Positions 51,648 through 60,567 of a stretch of DNA of 64,000 bases are shown here, piece by piece. Every line of letters begins with the position of its first letter. Position 1 is the first letter of the stretch. The stretch lies in the NCBI RefSeq assembly GCF_004346865.1, contig NZ_SMGR01000002.1:310001-374000 (forward strand), given 5' to 3'. The notes below the pieces were generated by a model. It made no database searches. It saw only the letters and a list, made by a program, of their open reading frames with translations, and was not told where the DNA came from. Source of the stretch: Shimia isoporae. GTDB taxonomy: Bacteria; Pseudomonadota; Alphaproteobacteria; Rhodobacterales; Rhodobacteraceae. Position numbers and translations under genes: made by a program.

Positions 51648-52244
51648 CTAGATCAGGGTTACGCCTGCGACTTGCATGCCGCTGCGTGCAGCAGCGAGCG
51701 AACCATCCAGATCTATTGCCCGGCAAAGGCTCTGGTTTACGGTGACATCGAAGCCCAGTTTTGAAGCGTCAACTGCCGAGAAATTCACACAAAAATCTGT
51801 CGCCAAGCCCACCATTGTCATTGCTGTCACGCCCCTGGTGCGCAGGTAGCCTTCAAGCCCTGTCGGAGTGGTCTGGTCGTTTTCAAAGAACGCGGAATAG
51901 CTGTCGATGGCAGGGTTCATACCCTTGCGGATCACAAGATCCGGGCGTGTGACGTTCAGGCCCTTGTGGAAGGCGCCACCGTCGCTGCCTTGCACACAGT
52001 GATCAGGCCATAGAACTTGTGGACCGTAGGGCATATCAACCATGTCGTAGGGAGCTTTGCCGTCGTGACTGGATGCAAATGAGGAGTGGTCCTCGGGGTG
52101 CCAATCTTGAGTGAGAACCACAACGTCGAAGTCTGACATCAATGCATTGATGCCGGGAACAATCAGGTCGCCTTCGGGGACGGCAAGCGCGCCGCCAGGG
52201 CAGAAATCGTTTTGTACATCAATGACAATCAAAGCGTTGGACAT
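51648..52244 (-). CDS. pncA: Nicotinamidase
   Basis: 198 residues; deamidates nicotinamide to nicotinate, which feeds pncB. The catalytic triad is visible: Asp in VIDVQNDF, Lys in VIRKGMNP and Cys in LATDFCVNFSAV; metal-binding Asp/His residues lie in LTQDWHPEDHSSFAS, and FCPGGALAV is the family N-terminus. ATG 52244 stands five bases after GGAGG; the longer open frame to 52355 crosses dispersed repeat copy 3 and is not protein-like. Confidence 0.96.
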   Translation of the reverse strand: MSNALIVIDVQNDFCPGGALAVPEGDLIVPGINALMSDFDVVVLTQDWHPEDHSSFASSHDGKAPYDMVDMPYGPQVLWPDHCVQGSDGGAFHKGLNVTRPDLVIRKGMNPAIDSYSAFFENDQTTPTGLEGYLRTRGVTAMTMVGLATDFCVNFSAVDASKLGFDVTVNQSLCRAIDLDGSLAAARSGMQVAGVTLI

Positions 52245-52314
52245 GGAAGCCTCCAGTGGATTTGCGACACGCATACCAGCGCGGAAATGGGGCGTAAATG
52301 CGCCTCTGCAACAC

Positions 52315-52341
52315 GTCTGCAAAACGTCGGTATTGCGTCGG
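52315..52341 (+). repeat. Dispersed intergenic repeat, copy 3
   Basis: GTCTGCAAAACGTCGG followed by TATTGCGTCGG: one difference from copies 1 and 2 over 27 bases. The preceding CTCTGCAACAC (52304-52314) looks like a decayed repeat of the same 11-base unit. It lies between the divergent pncA and lipid-kinase genes. Confidence 0.8.
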
Positions 52342-52399
52342 TAAGGCCTGCACATGCATTCTGTGGGAGATTTTCAGAAGCAAAACACCGGATTTTTTC

Positions 52400-53293
52400 A
52401 TGTGCGCCAAGTCTCTTCTTCTGCTGAACCGGAAATCGGCTGTCCGCTCGGACATCCGTACTATCGTTAAAAAGCTTCAAAACGAGCTCGACATTGATGT
52501 GTGGGTACCTTGGTCTGGCAAGCAAACCCGAAAGCTGATCCGACAAGCGGTGAGGAAAGGGACAACCCGGGTCATCGGAGCTGGCGGCGACGGCACAGTG
52601 AACGCCGTGGCCAACGCCATCCTGCGGCTCGAATTGGGAGAAACGGTCGATATGGGCCTCGTGCCTCTGGGCACAGCAAATGACTTTGCGCGGGCCTTTG
52701 GTGATGACGGTGCCGATCCGGAAGCTTCGTTAAGACGAGCGGCAACCGGCGAAAGCAAAGCAATCGACCTCGGGCGGGTCAATGGAGAGGTCTTTGTGAA
52801 CGTTGCCAGCGGCGGATATGGCGCGATGATCACGGCCACTACAGACGTCGAGATCAAAAGGCGGTTGGGCGGAATGGCCTATACGCTTGCTGGCATCGCG
52901 CGACTGAACGAGCTGGCCCCGACCAAAGCCCGAGTCACTCTAGATAAGGGAGAAACCCGCGAGGTTGACCTGACGATCATGGCGATCGGCAACAGCCGGT
53001 TCGCGGGCGGTGGGTTTGATGTGACCCCATTGGCAGACGTGTCGGACGGCAAACTGGATTTTGCGATGCTGGCAGCACCTGGCCTGGTCGAAGGACGTCC
53101 GGATTTGCGGGCAATCTTTGAACGGGACGATCCGGCCGAAGCCTTTATGTTCCGCGCGCAGTTTGAGAAGGCGGTTATAGAAACCGATACCCCCTATCAC
53201 ATCAATCTGGACGGCGAGCCCATGGTAGGTTCGCGGTTCGAGGTGGACATCATGCCCGGCGCGCTGCGCCTTGTGCCGCCGGGCAAGTCTTGA
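52400..53293 (+). CDS. Lipid kinase of the YegS/BmrU (diacylglycerol-kinase catalytic) family
   Basis: 297 residues. SLLLLNRKSAV at the start, the nucleotide loop GAGGDGTVNAVANAIL, LGLVPLGTANDFARAFG and the C-terminal SDGKLDFAMLAAP...INLDGEPM are diagnostic of the DAGK catalytic fold. It probably phosphorylates a lipid such as diacylglycerol or phosphatidylglycerol on the inner leaflet. ATG 52400 is used; the open frame from 52298 runs through the dispersed repeat. Its stop directly abuts that of the convergent oxidoreductase gene. Confidence 0.9.
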   Translation: MCAKSLLLLNRKSAVRSDIRTIVKKLQNELDIDVWVPWSGKQTRKLIRQAVRKGTTRVIGAGGDGTVNAVANAILRLELGETVDMGLVPLGTANDFARAFGDDGADPEASLRRAATGESKAIDLGRVNGEVFVNVASGGYGAMITATTDVEIKRRLGGMAYTLAGIARLNELAPTKARVTLDKGETREVDLTIMAIGNSRFAGGGFDVTPLADVSDGKLDFAMLAAPGLVEGRPDLRAIFERDDPAEAFMFRAQFEKAVIETDTPYHINLDGEPMVGSRFEVDIMPGALRLVPPGKS

Positions 53294-55387
53294 TCAGCCT
53301 GCGAGCCTTACAGCCACCGGCACCCCGTTAAAGGCTGCGTTCCCGCTGACGGGATCAATGCGCGTATCGTCGGTCAGATCGTTGATCGAAACCGTCTGTG
53401 TTTTGGTCGCTGCATTGATGTTTCCATGCCGCTGGCCCCAACCCTGCGGGATCGAAACCACGCCCGGGGCCATGTCCTCAGTCACTTCTGCAGGCATTGT
53501 CACTTCGCCCACACGGCTTTGAACCACAACGTCGGACTCATCTGATAGACCGAGGCGGGCCGCGTCCGTTGGATGGATTTGCACGGTACAGCGGTTGCGA
53601 CCTTTCACAAGACGCGGGCTGTTTTGTGTCCAGCTGTTGTGGCTGCGCACCTGACGGCGGCCGATCATCATCATCGGGAAATCATCAGAGGTTGGTGCCT
53701 CAAAGTCCTGCAGGCGCGGGAGATCATCAAGAAAGACCTGCGGTGCGAGATGCAGCTTGCCATCCGGTGTCTCCAGACGATCCACGAGGTTAGGTACCAG
53801 CGGTCCAAGATCGACAGAGCCTCCCGCAGTCAACATGCCATCTACGGTCACCGTGTCGGCATGGTGGCCTTGAGGAAGAAGCATCGTCAGCACCTGCTCG
53901 GGAGATGGCCCGATCTTGTTGGCGCCCGTGAGTTTTGCCGCGAGCGTTGCAATGACTTCCCACTCCTGAGGGTTGCCGTTGGGTGTATCAAAGATCGGCC
54001 GCGCATAGGCTGCTGTGTTGTGCACAGCAAAGCTGTGGAAGACCATATCGTACACAACTTCCTCGAGCGCCACAGTGGCAGGCAGGATGAGGTCAGCATG
54101 TCTCGTGGTGTCGTTGATGTGAATGTCGATGGACATCATGAAGTCGAGCTTTTCCATCGCACGGTCGATCCGCTGGCCGTTTGGCGCTGTCAGAACGGGG
54201 TTGCCTGCGACCGTGACCATGGCGCGGATCTGACCTTCGCCCGGAGTTTCCATTTCCTCCGCCATAACGGAGATCGGAAATTCTCCGTTGTACAGCGGTT
54301 GACCGGACACGCGGGACCGTTTTTCGGGATAGGTGCGGTTCTTGCCTTTGCGAGACGTCATACCGACGTAGTCCAACGCCGGGGTGGTGAACATCGCTCC
54401 ACCTTCGGCATCGAAATTGCCCGTAAGGATGTTGAGCACATTGGTGGCCCACTGGCAAAGCGACCCAAACGCCTGTGTGCTGGCGCCCATGCGTGAATAG
54501 ACCGCCGCCGTATTCGACGTCGCAAAATCATGGGCCAAAGCCTGAATGGTTTCGGCAGGAATGCCGGTCATGTCGGCGGCTTTGTCCGCGGTGAACGGAA
54601 CAACCGCATCGCGGAGGGTCTCCAGACCAGTTACCACAGAAGTGAGGGTGTCGAGGTTCACCAGATCGGCGGCAAGAATCTCGTGGATCATCGCCATTAG
54701 GAGGTAAGCGTCTGTCTCCGGCTTGATAAAGTGATGTTCCGTGGCCTTCGCTGCAGTCTCAGTGCGACGTGGATCGATCACGATGATGCGGCCGCCGCGG
54801 GCTTTCAGCTCGTCCATCCGTTTGCCAAATCCGGGGGCCGTCATCATCGAACCGTTGGAAACCACTGGGTTGCCGCCGACAATCATGAGAAAATCGGTGC
54901 GAGCCACGTCAGGGACGGGGATCAGCATAGGATGGCCGAGCATGTGGATAGACGCGACGTGGTGCGGAATCTGGTCAGCCGTCGCAGAGGAATAGCGGTT
55001 CTGGGTGCCCAGCGCACGCACCAGAGCCGGCAGGTTCAAAAGGTTTCCGAATTTATGCGCGTTGGGATTGCCCAGATAGACGCCAACCGCGTCCTTGCCG
55101 TGTGCTTCCTGAACCAATTGCAAGCGTTCCACCGCAAACTCATATGCCTCGTCCCAGCTGATCGGCACAAACTCTCCATCCACCTTTTTCAGTGGCGTGG
55201 TGATGCGGTCCGGGTCTGTGCGGAAATCCTGAAGCGCGGTCGCTTTGGGGCAGATGTGGCCCCGCGAAAGCGGATCGGCAGGGTCCGCTTTGATCGACAG
55301 GACATCTTTGTCATCGTGGGTGATGATCAGGCCGCACATGGCCTCGCAAATGTTGCAGGTGCGGTGGTGTATTTGTGCGTTGCTCAC
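53294..55387 (-). CDS. Molybdopterin (DMSO-reductase family) oxidoreductase, substrate unknown
   Basis: 697 residues, no Tat signal, so cytoplasmic. The N-terminal 4Fe-4S motif is HHRTCNICEAMCGLII...HICPKATAL. Molybdopterin-guanine-dinucleotide binding stretches follow (GGNPVVSNGSMMTAPGFGKRMDELKARGGRIIVIDPRRTETA; DIHINDTTRHADLILPATVALE), and a C-terminal domain has MIGRRQVRSHNSWTQNSPRL. At the position of the usual metal-ligand Cys/Ser/Sec, the sequence is NRYSSATADQIPHH, so a Ser may coordinate Mo or there may be no protein ligand. No electron-transfer partner gene is adjacent. It is unlike fdsA in size and domain content. Confidence 0.87.
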   Translation of the reverse strand: MSNAQIHHRTCNICEAMCGLIITHDDKDVLSIKADPADPLSRGHICPKATALQDFRTDPDRITTPLKKVDGEFVPISWDEAYEFAVERLQLVQEAHGKDAVGVYLGNPNAHKFGNLLNLPALVRALGTQNRYSSATADQIPHHVASIHMLGHPMLIPVPDVARTDFLMIVGGNPVVSNGSMMTAPGFGKRMDELKARGGRIIVIDPRRTETAAKATEHHFIKPETDAYLLMAMIHEILAADLVNLDTLTSVVTGLETLRDAVVPFTADKAADMTGIPAETIQALAHDFATSNTAAVYSRMGASTQAFGSLCQWATNVLNILTGNFDAEGGAMFTTPALDYVGMTSRKGKNRTYPEKRSRVSGQPLYNGEFPISVMAEEMETPGEGQIRAMVTVAGNPVLTAPNGQRIDRAMEKLDFMMSIDIHINDTTRHADLILPATVALEEVVYDMVFHSFAVHNTAAYARPIFDTPNGNPQEWEVIATLAAKLTGANKIGPSPEQVLTMLLPQGHHADTVTVDGMLTAGGSVDLGPLVPNLVDRLETPDGKLHLAPQVFLDDLPRLQDFEAPTSDDFPMMMIGRRQVRSHNSWTQNSPRLVKGRNRCTVQIHPTDAARLGLSDESDVVVQSRVGEVTMPAEVTEDMAPGVVSIPQGWGQRHGNINAATKTQTVSINDLTDDTRIDPVSGNAAFNGVPVAVRLAG

Positions 55388-55453
55388 GGGTGGCCTCCTC
55401 TGGCTTTCGCCCCATTCCGTTGGCTGAAATTAAGGCAAGTTTAAGCGAGGATC

Positions 55454-55482
55454 GCATCGCGTGGCGAAAAAACACGCGATGC
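55454..55482. repeat. Perfect 10-bp inverted repeat between the oxidoreductase and ABC genes
   Basis: GCATCGCGTG (55454-55463) and CACGCGATGC (55473-55482) surround GCGAAAAAA. Transcribed leftward, the loop holds the T-run, so it is not a canonical terminator, but it is the only structured element between the ABC operon end (55517) and the oxidoreductase start (55387). It could weakly terminate the operon or bind a regulator. Confidence 0.55.
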
Positions 55483-55516
55483 CTTGGTTTGGCGACACTG
55501 CGTCACTTCTGATCGG

Positions 55517-56247
<731 letters not shown>

Positions 56248-56248
<1 letters not shown>

Positions 56249-57084
56249 CAGCTGCGCTCGCGGTTCTGTTTGGCCATGAGGTAATCAGCGTAACGTGTTG
56301 CCGGAATTGTCACAGCGAGAAAGATCACGGCAGCGCCGACATATGGCGTGAAATTGGCCAGAAGTGATTTGAACACGCCGGCCTGACGGAAGATTTCCAC
56401 GGGGCCGATGAAGCTGAGTAATGCAACGTCTTTCTGCAGGGCAATGAACATGTTCATCTGGGCAGGAACGACGCGTCGGATGGCCTGCGGCAAGATCACA
56501 AAGCGCATGCTGTCCGCGTCGGACAAACCAAGCGACTGGGCCGCAGAACGCTGGGAGGCGTGCACGCTTTCGATGCCGGAGCGAAATATTTCAGCGACAT
56601 AAGCTGCATAGGTCAGGATGAGGGCGAGTGAGCCCCAGATATAAGGCGAGTTCCACGGGCGTGGCAGCCCGAGACCCGGAACACCGAACCCGATCAGGTA
56701 AACGGTCAGCACGACCGGCACACCGCGGAAGATATCCGTGTAGGCGGCGCCAAGAATTCGCAGCGGGAACAGCGCCGGGTTTCGGACGTCTCGTGCAAGC
56801 GCGATCAGGAGACCGAGAATTACGATGGCTGGTGCCGACCATAAGAAGATCAGCACATCCAACTTGAAAGCGGCGAGCAGCTTGGGGAAGGTTTTGGCAA
56901 AGACCTCCCAGTTGAAAAAGCTGGCTTTGACCTTTTCCCAACCCGGCGCCATCGGCACAAGGATGATCACGGCAAGAAACACCGCGAGCGTTGAGCTTGC
57001 GGCGATGATCATCGAGCGACGGCGGAGCCGGTCTTCGTAGAGTTGGCGACGGGTCTTGCCCGCCGCCTGTTTCTGGTCGGTCAT
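56248..57084 (-). CDS. Polar amino acid ABC transporter, permease
   Basis: 278 residues. N-terminal cytoplasmic basic stretch (GKTRRQLYEDRLRRRS), then five or more membrane segments and the PAAT permease motif YAAYVAEIFRSGIESVHASQRSAAQSLGLSDADSMRFVILPQAIRRVVP (EAA loop). Only one permease gene is present, so the transporter probably uses a homodimer. It is one base downstream of the binding-protein stop (57086) and overlaps the ATPase start by one base. Confidence 0.93.
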
Positions 57085-57085
57085 G

Positions 57086-57898
57086 TTACTTGATCAGCGG
57101 GACACCAGTGGTCTGCTGCAGCCACTCAGCTTCGATTGCGTCGAGCTTGCCGGACCCTTTGAGCGACATGATCGCTTCGTCTACACACGCCTTTAGCGCG
57201 TTCCCTTCCTCCAGGAGCATGCCAAACTGATCGGGGTTTTCGCTGCGATCAGCGGGGAACTGGCCGATAACGGCGGAGCCTTCCACAACAACGGCGGACA
57301 AATAAAGCGCGGTCGGCAGATCAAAAAGCGCGGCGTCGATCTGATTGGCCTGCATCGCGGCGGTCACATCGGCATTGTCACCGTAGAGCAGCGGGTCCTT
57401 GTTCGGCCCGATGGCGTCCATCAGCATCGGAACCGCAGTTGTGCCGCCCATGGCGCCCCAGAGAAGACCTTTGAGGGCTTCGGTTTCCGCAGGCGTGTCC
57501 TTGACGTTACCCGAAGCGAGAACCGCCATTGGGGCGGCATAGTAAGGCACCGAGAAATCGACGACTTTCTCGCGTTCTTCCGTGATGGAGAACTGCTGCA
57601 GGTTGAAGTCGAAATTCTTGGGGCCTGGCTGGATGGCCTCGTCGAAGGAAGACCGAACCCAGGTTACGGCATCTGCTGCAAAGCCCATTTCTTCTGCGAC
57701 GGCATAGGCCACAGCGGCCTCAAAGCCATTGCCGCTTTCGGGCGCATCATCCATGACCCACGGGTAGTATGCAGGATTGCCGGTGGCGATCGTCAGCGTG
57801 CCCTCGGTCAGAGTTTTGCCATCGGCGCAGTGACCTGCAGCAAAAGCGGTAGAAGCAGAAAGCGCCAGTACGGCGGCAGTGGTGAATAGCTTGGTCAT
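57086..57898 (-). CDS. Polar amino acid ABC transporter, substrate-binding protein
   Basis: 270 residues with signal peptide MTKLFTTAAVLALSASTAFA. The periplasmic binding fold includes TLTIATGNPAYYPWV...GFEAAVAYAVAEEMGF, the DFNLQQFSITEERE region for ligand contacts and a C-terminal LDAIEAEWLQQ. The ligand cannot be told from the sequence. AGGGGA precedes ATG 57898; the open frame to 58021 adds 41 residues with no support. First gene of the three-gene operon. Confidence 0.93.
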   Translation of the reverse strand: MTKLFTTAAVLALSASTAFAAGHCADGKTLTEGTLTIATGNPAYYPWVMDDAPESGNGFEAAVAYAVAEEMGFAADAVTWVRSSFDEAIQPGPKNFDFNLQQFSITEEREKVVDFSVPYYAAPMAVLASGNVKDTPAETEALKGLLWGAMGGTTAVPMLMDAIGPNKDPLLYGDNADVTAAMQANQIDAALFDLPTALYLSAVVVEGSAVIGQFPADRSENPDQFGMLLEEGNALKACVDEAIMSLKGSGKLDAIEAEWLQQTTGVPLIK

Positions 57899-58017
57899 GG
57901 AAGTCCCCTCTCTCAAAGTGGCGTGAGCAACCCTAGAAAGGGGCGGCAGGCATTGTCCAGAACCCCTGCGCATTTTCCTGACGGTTTGGTCAGGTTTTTT
58001 GGCCGATGCGCAGTTTG

Positions 58018-59058
58018 TCACCGCGGGGCAGGACCGGTGCTCTTGCGTGAAACCAGATGCACCGGAAGGATATGGATGCGCGCGCTGTTCTCCTGCCCGC
58101 GGATAAGGCCAAGAATGGACATTGCGGCCTGATGACCCATCTTGTTGCGAGGCTGGTGAATTGTGGTGAGGGGCGGATTGAAAACCTCGGTCATCTCGAT
58201 GTTGTCAAATCCGGCAACGGAAACATCTTCCGGCACACGCACCCCTGCGCGGTTCAAGGCAGAGATCAGGCCAAATGCGATCTGGTCAGAGGCGCATATC
58301 CACGCTGTTGGCGCGTCTGTCATTGCCAATATGGCAGCCGCAGCGACGCGCCCCGCATCAATGGAAAAGTCACCGGGCACAATCCAGTCATCACGGATTT
58401 CGCCGCCAAGGGCGCGAACGCGGGACACGAAGCCTTCGCGGCGCACAGTGGAAAGAACATTGGAAGCCGGCCCCATCACGTGACCGAATCGCCGATGACC
58501 GTTTTCCCAGAGATGATCGACAAGATTCGCCATGCCGCCCATGTTGTCAGCCCGGACTGAGGGACAATCGACGTCGTTGACCCATTCACAGGCAAAAACC
58601 ATCGGGCAGGACGGATTGTTATTCTGCACCTGCGCAAAGTCGGATTGCGAGATGCTCCCGTCGAGGACAATCACGCCGTCTGCCTGACCGGCCGCGATCA
58701 ACCTGTCCATTTGGTCGACAGAAAGCGGCGCGTCGCCGCTGTCAGTGACCAACAGGTTGTAGTCTTCGGCGTTCAGGGCCCGCTCGAGACCGGACAAAAT
58801 GTTGGAAAAGAACGGGTTAGATAAGTTCGGAACAAGAGCCAAAATGGAACGGCTGCTGTTTGTCCGCAGATTTCGCGCAGCACGATTCACGCGATATCCG
58901 GTTTCACTTACCGCCGCGAGAACGGCCTCACGCGTGTCTTTTGACACTTTGTCCGGATTGTTCAGAACGCGACTTACGGTGGCGGTCGAGACTCCGGCGA
59001 GGCGGGCCACGTCGACTACTTTGGGTGCGGATCGAGGGGTTTTTGTTTTTTGCACCAT
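58018..59058 (-). CDS. LacI-family transcriptional regulator
   Basis: 346 residues. N-terminal helix-turn-helix: VVDVARLAGVSTATVSRVLNNPDKVSKDTREAVLAAVSETGYRVN, with the hinge LRTNSSRSILALVPNLSNPFF, then a sugar-binding effector domain (DGVIVLDGSI, WICASDQIAFGLISALN, VSVAGFDNIEM). Divergent from the CUT1 sugar operon, with two identical palindromes in the space between, so it is almost certainly the repressor of that operon and of itself. Inducer inferred to be the transported sugar or its product. Confidence 0.93.
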   Translation of the reverse strand: MVQKTKTPRSAPKVVDVARLAGVSTATVSRVLNNPDKVSKDTREAVLAAVSETGYRVNRAARNLRTNSSRSILALVPNLSNPFFSNILSGLERALNAEDYNLLVTDSGDAPLSVDQMDRLIAAGQADGVIVLDGSISQSDFAQVQNNNPSCPMVFACEWVNDVDCPSVRADNMGGMANLVDHLWENGHRRFGHVMGPASNVLSTVRREGFVSRVRALGGEIRDDWIVPGDFSIDAGRVAAAAILAMTDAPTAWICASDQIAFGLISALNRAGVRVPEDVSVAGFDNIEMTEVFNPPLTTIHQPRNKMGHQAAMSILGLIRGQENSARIHILPVHLVSRKSTGPAPR

Positions 59059-59065
59059 TTAATTC

Positions 59066-59110
59066 TTGACTCAAATTAAGAGCAGGCTACCATTTTGTAA
59101 TCGATTACAA
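59066..59110 (+). promoter_or_regulatory. Promoter of the sugar operon with LacI operator O1
   Basis: TTGACT (59066-59071) and TACCAT (59088-59093), 16 bases apart, make a plausible promoter. TTGTAATCGATTACAA (59095-59110) is a perfect 16-bp palindrome of LacI-family form, with a central CG, placed directly after the -10, where a bound repressor would block transcription. Confidence 0.8.
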
Positions 59111-59180
59111 CATTGCTGCATTCTCGTGCGCGACCCCAAGAGGAGGGGGAAGCGGGGCGGAAAGACAGTTTGGGAGAACA

Positions 59181-59194
59181 TGTAATCGATTACA
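59181..59194 (+). promoter_or_regulatory. LacI operator O2 upstream of the binding-protein gene
   Basis: TGTAATCGATTACA is a perfect 14-bp palindrome identical to the core of O1. The centres are 85 bases apart, close to eight helical turns, which would suit a repression loop. It stands 30 bases before the ATG of the binding-protein gene. Confidence 0.8.
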
Positions 59195-59224
59195 AGGGCA
59201 ATCAGGCCCATTAGGGAGGAAGAA

Positions 59225-60454
59225 ATGAATTTCATGAAAGCTACCACCGCTGGCATCGCGTTTTGCGCGGCTGGCGCCGTTTCTGCGGCGGAACTGGAAG
59301 TCACCCACTGGTGGACTTCGGGCGGCGAGGCCGCGGCTGTTGCAGAATTCGCCAAAGCGTTTGACGCGACCGGCCACACATGGATTGACGGCGCAATCGC
59401 CGGTTCGGGCGGCACCGCGCGTCCGATCATCATCAGCCGGATCATCGGTGGTGACCCGATGCATGCCACGCAGCTGAACCATGGCCGTCAGGCGGAGGAG
59501 CTGATTGAAGCAGGTCTCTTGCTGGACCTGACCGATGTTGCCGAAGCAGAAGGCTGGAAGGACATCGTGAACCCGACATCGCTGTTGGACAGCTGTACTG
59601 TCGATGGCAAAGTATATTGCGCGCCTGTGAACATTCACAGCTGGCAGTGGATCTGGCTCAGCCACAAAGCCTATGAAGACGCTGGCGTGCCGGTTCCGTC
59701 CAACTGGGACGAGTATGTTGCCTCTGCCGCAGCATTGGAAGCGGCTGGTAAAATCCCGCTGGCGATGGGCCAACAGGCATGGCAGTCTTCCGGCGCATTT
59801 GGCGTGATCAACGTCGCAGTTGGCGGCGTCGAGCTCTGGAACAAGATCAACGTTCAGAAAGACGCCGAAGCAGCTGGTGGTCCGGAAATGGCCAAGGTGT
59901 TCGAAGCGGCGGCAGCGGCACGCGCTATGGCAGCCAACTCCAACGTTCAGGACTGGAACCAGGCGACAAACCTTGTCATTACCGGTCAAGCCGGCGCGCA
60001 GATCATGGGTGACTGGGCTCAGGGTGAATTTCAGGTGGCCGGCCAGGTCGCAGGTCAAGACTACACCTGTCTGCCAGGTCTGGGTGTGAACGAAGTTATC
60101 TCCACCGGCGGTGACGCGTTCTACTTCCCCAAACAAGATGATCCTGAAATCGAGAAGGCCCAGAAAGAACTGGCGGCTCTGCTGTTGAGCCCGGAAGTTC
60201 AGGTCAACTTCAACCTGAAGAAGGGCTCCTTGCCGGTTCGTGGTGACATCGATCTGGCGGCTGCCAACGATTGTATGAAGAAGGGTCTCGAAATCCTCGC
60301 GGCAGGCAACATCCTGCTGTCGGGTGATCAGGTTCTGTCAGCGGACACCTCGGGTCAGATCGAAGACCTGATGGTCGAGTTCTGGAACGACCCGTCCTAC
60401 TCGGCGGCTGATGCTCAGGCGAAATACGCCTCGATCATCGCTGACGCGGACTAA
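59225..60454 (+). CDS. CUT1 sugar ABC transporter, substrate-binding protein
   Basis: 409 residues with signal peptide MNFMKATTAGIAFCAAGAVSAA. The mature protein starts ELEVTHWWTSGGEAAAVAEFAKAFD, typical of CUT1 (family 1) sugar-binding proteins, with PVNIHSWQWIWLSHKAYEDAGVPVPSNWDEY and PFDEY-like ligand regions, and three Cys. Gluco- or mannose-type sugars are common for close relatives, but the ligand is not proven. The gene follows AGGGAGGA and begins the operon. Confidence 0.92.
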   Translation: MNFMKATTAGIAFCAAGAVSAAELEVTHWWTSGGEAAAVAEFAKAFDATGHTWIDGAIAGSGGTARPIIISRIIGGDPMHATQLNHGRQAEELIEAGLLLDLTDVAEAEGWKDIVNPTSLLDSCTVDGKVYCAPVNIHSWQWIWLSHKAYEDAGVPVPSNWDEYVASAAALEAAGKIPLAMGQQAWQSSGAFGVINVAVGGVELWNKINVQKDAEAAGGPEMAKVFEAAAAARAMAANSNVQDWNQATNLVITGQAGAQIMGDWAQGEFQVAGQVAGQDYTCLPGLGVNEVISTGGDAFYFPKQDDPEIEKAQKELAALLLSPEVQVNFNLKKGSLPVRGDIDLAAANDCMKKGLEILAAGNILLSGDQVLSADTSGQIEDLMVEFWNDPSYSAADAQAKYASIIADAD

Positions 60455-60467
60455 TCGCAAAGACGCG

Positions 60468-60490
60468 GGGGCTGGCTTGAGGCCGGCCCC
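60468..60490 (+). other. Intercistronic hairpin after the binding-protein gene
   Basis: GGGGCTGGC (60468-60476) and GCCGGCCCC (60482-60490) pair over nine bases with one G-U and loop TTGAG. There is no T-run. Hairpins at this point of ABC operons commonly stabilise the upstream binding-protein message and lower expression of the permeases. Confidence 0.6.
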
Positions 60491-60567
60491 TGCTCTCTTC
60501 GCATCTTACCTGACACAGATTTCAGCTTGGCCCGTCGGGATGCGGGATCAAGCGGGGGACGCTGACT

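Noticed and set aside
58018..59058. LacI regulator as controller of the amino acid ABC operon on the same strand
   Set aside because: The two palindromes lie only on the sugar-operon side; no copy was seen between the LacI gene and the amino acid binding-protein gene.
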